Assembly (NCBI GenBank): GCA_019550975.1
Contig: SDWH01000014.1
Span: 1 to 64,000, forward strand
DNA length: 64,000 bases
DNA from: Bacteroidales bacterium SW299
Lineage (GTDB): Bacteria; Bacteroidota; Bacteroidia; Bacteroidales; Bacteroidaceae
Reading direction: 5' to 3'
The position numbers and the translations under genes were made by a program. Below are positions 60,850 to 64,000 of this stretch, piece after piece. Within the stretch, counting starts at the first letter, position 1. The number at the start of each line of letters is the position of its first letter. The notes beneath the pieces are model-generated. The model saw nothing but the letters and a program-made list of their open reading frames with translations. It made no database searches and was not told where the DNA came from.

Positions 60850-61797
60850 ATGGATTTGAAAGACAAATTTGAAAGCTACGGCTTCAACTATGCTGCAATT
60901 GACATCGGTTCGAACGCAGTCCGTCTGCTCATCAAGCATGTGGAGGAAGACCGGAACGGAAAGGCGACTTTCTCGAAAGTGCTTCTTTTGCGCGTGCCTC
61001 TCCGTTTGGGATTTGATGTGTTTGCCATGGGGAAGCTCTCCGAACGGAAAGAGAAAGACATGATCCGGCTGATGGACGCTTTCCAGAATCTTATGAAAAT
61101 TTACGATGTGGAGGATTATCGTGCCTGCGCCACTTCGGCCATGCGTGATGCCAAGAACGGAAAGGCAATCATCAAGCGCATCAAGAAGAAAACGGGCATC
61201 AACATCGAAATCATTGACGGACAGGAAGAAGCGAAGATGGTCTACAATAACCACATCGAATGCATGGAAGACCGGAACGGAAACTATATGTATGTGGATG
61301 TGGGCGGCGGAAGCACCGAGATCAACTTGCTTTCTCAGGGAGAACTGGTGTGCAGCCGTTCGTATAACATCGGCACGGTAAGAATCCTGAACAAGGCGGT
61401 GAAATCCAGCGAATGGGAACGCCTGAAAACCGACATGGCTGATATTGCCAAATCATATCCCGGAACAAACATTATCGGTTCGGGAGGAAATATCAACAAG
61501 ATTTACCGTCTGGTTGAAAAGAAAGACAAGAAAGAGCAGAAAATGCCGGTTGAGGCGCTCCACGAGCTGCACGACAGTCTGAAGGTGCTCTCGGTGGAAG
61601 AACGTATGGAGAAATACCAGTTGAAGCCCGACCGTGCGGATGTTATCGTGCCGGCAGGGGAAATATTCACGACCATTGCCGACATTATCCATGCCAACTA
61701 TGTATACGTGCCGGTAATCGGTTTGTCTGACGGCATCATCGACGGACTGTATGCGCACCATCTGGAAGAGGAAAAGGCTGCGTTGGGCGGCAACTGA
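60850..61797 (+). CDS. ppx: Ppx/GppA family exopolyphosphatase
   Basis: 315 residues of the ASKHA fold. AAIDIGSNAVRLLIKHVEE and YVDVGGGSTEINLLSQGEL are the phosphate-1 and phosphate-2 loops; IGSGGNINKIYRLVEKK is the adenosine-like loop. It removes terminal phosphates from polyphosphate (or pppGpp). The C-terminal HD-like extension of long Ppx is absent. In an operon with ppk1. Confidence 0.93.
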   Translation: MDLKDKFESYGFNYAAIDIGSNAVRLLIKHVEEDRNGKATFSKVLLLRVPLRLGFDVFAMGKLSERKEKDMIRLMDAFQNLMKIYDVEDYRACATSAMRDAKNGKAIIKRIKKKTGINIEIIDGQEEAKMVYNNHIECMEDRNGNYMYVDVGGGSTEINLLSQGELVCSRSYNIGTVRILNKAVKSSEWERLKTDMADIAKSYPGTNIIGSGGNINKIYRLVEKKDKKEQKMPVEALHELHDSLKVLSVEERMEKYQLKPDRADVIVPAGEIFTTIADIIHANYVYVPVIGLSDGIIDGLYAHHLEEEKAALGGN

Positions 61798-61848
61798 ATG
61801 CGTGTGGGGCTTCCCACATCAAACCTTTTCTGAAAGGATAAAATCTCT

Positions 61849-61932
61849 TTCTCCAGGTTAAAGATATGTATCTCCAGTCTGGAGATACATATCTTTAACC
61901 TGAAGATGCATATCTTTAGGCTGAAGACAGAA
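61849..61932. repeat. 21-bp palindromic repeat array 4 (four units)
   Basis: Units at 61849, 61870, 61891 and 61912. Unit 2 has the perfect palindrome ATCTCCAGTCTGGAGAT; others carry TTTA or TTAA changes at paired positions. It lies between the tandem genes ppx and mutS; the mutS promoter is downstream. A degenerate partial unit may precede it. Confidence 0.92.
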
Positions 61933-62017
61933 ATGTGGCTGGCATTTCTGTCTTTTTGTATCCGGAACTTCCGGAGTGTTCTGCCCGGCGCATCCTCCTT
62001 TTTCGTATGCCCGAGAA

Positions 62018-62048
62018 TTTCGCCGTATCATAAAATCACGTATCTTTG
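62018..62048 (+). promoter_or_regulatory. promoter of mutS
   Basis: TTTC (62018-62021), 19 bases, TATCTTTG (62041-62048), about 50 bases upstream of the GTG. Confidence 0.7.
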
Positions 62049-62097
62049 CAGGAGTTTTTCATTTACGTCGAACACAACAAAAAGAAAGGGAAACATT

Positions 62098-64000
62098 GTG
62101 GCTAAAGATAATGAAGTGGTATTGACCCCGATGATGAAGCAGTACTTTGAACTGAAGGCGAAGCACCCGGACGCGATCATGCTGTTCCGGTGCGGTGACT
62201 TTTATGAAACTTATTCGGAGGATGCTGTGACTGCTGCCGATATTTTGGGAATCACGCTGACCCGGCGCGCCAACGGACAAAGCAAGACTGTAGAAATGGC
62301 GGGTTTTCCTTACCATGCGCTCGACACTTACCTGCCCAAGCTGATACGTGCAGGCAGGCGTGTGGCTATCTGTGACCAGCTGGAGGATCCGAAAACGACG
62401 AAAAAGCTGGTGAAGCGGGGCATCACGGAGCTGGTGACACCGGGAGTAGCCATCAATGACAATGTGCTTTCTTATAAAGAGAACAACTTTCTGGCAGCCA
62501 TACACTTCGGGAAAACCGCTTGTGGTGTGGCTTTTCTAGACATCTCGACCGGAGAGTTTCTCACGGCGGAAGGTCCTGCGGACCATATAGACAAGCTGCT
62601 GAACAATTTCGCTCCGAAGGAAGTGCTTTTTGAACGCGGAAAGAAGCCGATGTTCGAAGGAAACTTCGGCAACAAATTCTTCACTTTCGAGCTTGAAGAC
62701 TGGGTGTTTACCGAAAACTTCGGGAGAGAAAAGCTGCTGAAGCATTTCGACACCAAGAACCTCAAAGGGTTCGGTATCGAGAATCTTCATAACGGCATCG
62801 TGGCTTCGGGAGCTATCCTTCAGTATCTGGAGATGACGCAGCATTTCCAGATTGACCATATCACTTCGATCACGCGCATCGAAGAGGAGCGGTACGTGCG
62901 TCTTGACAAGTTTACGGTGAGAAGCTTGGAGCTTGTAGGAAGCATGAATGACGAAGGAACCAGCCTGCTCGACATTATCGACCGTACGGTCAGTCCGATG
63001 GGCGCGCGTATGCTGAAGCGCTGGGTGCTGTTCCCTTTGAAGGAGATACGGCCGATAAACGAGAGGCTGGATGTGGTGGAGTATTTTTTCCGGGAACCGG
63101 ATTTCAAGGATTTTGTTGAGGAAAAGCTGCATCTGATCGGCGATCTGGAACGCATCATCTCGAAGGCGGCGGTAGGACGCATTTCGCCGAGGGAGGTGGT
63201 GCAGCTGAAAGTGGCTTTGCAGGCAATCGAACCGATTAAGAATGCATGTCTGAATGCGGACAACGAGAGCCTGCGGCGCATCGGCGAACAGCTGCAGCCC
63301 TGCGCTGAACTGCGCGACCGGATTGCCGGAGAGATAAAGAACGATCCGCCGCTGCTCATCAATAAAGGCGGAGTGATTGCGGATAACGTGAGCGGAGAGC
63401 TTGATGAACTGCGCAAGATTGCTTATTCGGGAAAAGACTATCTGCTTCAGATACAGCAGCGGGAGATCGAACAGACAGGCATTCCCAGCTTGAAGATCGC
63501 CTATAACAATGTGTTCGGCTATTATATTGAAGTAAGGAATACCCACAAGGATAAGGTCCCTTCCGACTGGATCCGCAAGCAGACGCTGGTCAATGCGGAG
63601 CGTTACATCACGCAGGAACTGAAGGAGTATGAAGAAAAGATTCTGACAGCGGAAGAAAAGATTCTGATTCTGGAAACCCGCCTGTATAATGAACTGGTGG
63701 CCGGACTGACCGAATACATTCCTTCCATCAAGGTCGACGCATCGCATATTGCGCGGCTGGATTGCCTGCTTGCATTTGCCGGCGTGGCGAAGGAGAACAG
63801 ATACATCCGCCCGGTAGTGGCTGACGATGACATTCTTGATATCAGACAGGGACGCCATCCGGTCATTGAGAAGCAGTTGCCTTTGGGAGAGAAATACATA
63901 GCCAATGATGTTTATCTGGATACGGAGAAACAGCAGATCATCATTATTACCGGACCGAATATGGCCGGAAAGTCGGCTTTGCTCCGGCAGACCGCATTGA
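62098..64000 (+). CDS. mutS: DNA mismatch repair protein MutS (5' part, cut by window)
   Basis: The first 634 codons, starting at GTG 62098 ([20 protein letters not shown]), which follows AAAGGGAAACATT; no other start fits. Residues about 20-125 are MutS-I with the mismatch-binding FYE in RCGDFYETY; the connector and lever domains follow; the C-terminal part reaches the ATPase Walker A in [20 protein letters not shown] at the window edge, so the remaining ATPase and dimer region lies outside. MutS1 type, not MutS2. Promoter upstream, array 4 behind it. Confidence 0.97.
   Translation, partial: MAKDNEVVLTPMMKQYFELKAKHPDAIMLFRCGDFYETYSEDAVTAADILGITLTRRANGQSKTVEMAGFPYHALDTYLPKLIRAGRRVAICDQLEDPKTTKKLVKRGITELVTPGVAINDNVLSYKENNFLAAIHFGKTACGVAFLDISTGEFLTAEGPADHIDKLLNNFAPKEVLFERGKKPMFEGNFGNKFFTFELEDWVFTENFGREKLLKHFDTKNLKGFGIENLHNGIVASGAILQYLEMTQHFQIDHITSITRIEEERYVRLDKFTVRSLELVGSMNDEGTSLLDIIDRTVSPMGARMLKRWVLFPLKEIRPINERLDVVEYFFREPDFKDFVEEKLHLIGDLERIISKAAVGRISPREVVQLKVALQAIEPIKNACLNADNESLRRIGEQLQPCAELRDRIAGEIKNDPPLLINKGGVIADNVSGELDELRKIAYSGKDYLLQIQQREIEQTGIPSLKIAYNNVFGYYIEVRNTHKDKVPSDWIRKQTLVNAERYITQELKEYEEKILTAEEKILILETRLYNELVAGLTEYIPSIKVDASHIARLDCLLAFAGVAKENRYIRPVVADDDILDIRQGRHPVIEKQLPLGEKYIANDVYLDTEKQQIIIITGPNMAGKSALLRQTAL

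Overview
The window looks like a chromosomal segment of a Bacteroides or Phocaeicola species (order Bacteroidales). Promoters follow the Bacteroidetes pattern (TTTG, about 19 bases, then TAnnTTTG), most genes lack a strong Shine-Dalgarno, and there is a SusC/SusD polysaccharide utilisation locus (PUL) plus Bacteroidetes-typical families (DUF4271, DUF4294, DUF3098, DUF2490, DUF3853).

Layout. Positions 1-960 hold the promoter and leader of a leftward transcription unit that is probably an rRNA operon, a four-unit 21-bp repeat array, and one copy of a short intergenic RNA. Positions 961-10600 are core genes: a SulP transporter, rubrerythrin, enolase, a radical SAM protein, a helix-hairpin-helix outer-membrane-type protein, a DUF4294 protein, a SpoU RNA methyltransferase and quinolinate synthase. 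A second, nearly identical copy of the short RNA lies at 10.7 kb, just before tRNA-Asp. An integrative mobilizable element of about 10.6 kb sits in the 3' end of tRNA-Asp (19-bp direct repeats at 11046-11064 and 21646-21664). All its genes lie on the minus strand: tyrosine integrase, PDDEXK (DUF1016) nuclease, an unrecognised coiled-coil protein, DUF3853, RepA-like ATPase, primase, MobV relaxase, a small membrane protein, a relaxase remnant and a membrane-anchored PDZ/aspartyl-protease-like protein.

Positions 21.8-34.4 kb hold an S41 peptidase, a MITE-like element, DUF169 and DUF2490 genes, the minus-strand cluster methyltransferase-ftsX-DUF3098-uppP-truB-queA-folK, a PspC protein, miaB, and a CoA-transferase. 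Positions 34.4-45.5 kb are a PUL on one strand (SusC, SusD, SusE-like surface binding protein, GH53, and a GH2-GH53 fusion). The two GH53 domains plus GH2 point to beta-1,4-galactan as substrate; no regulator is linked within the window. Then come metK with a probable SAM-II riboswitch, a second MITE-like element, a LOG-family enzyme, DUF4271, hemD, rnpA-yidD-tatD, tyrS, a tricorn-like protease, tRNA-Gln, a HicB-like small protein, an LpxH-like phosphoesterase with a glycosyltransferase, ppk1-ppx, and the first three quarters of mutS, cut by the window end.

The most unusual signal is a family of four intergenic arrays (401-484, 25155-25238, 45662-45745, 61849-61932). Each is exactly four 21-bp units, and each unit contains a covarying 17-bp palindrome. 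They occur in every kind of gene-flank orientation.
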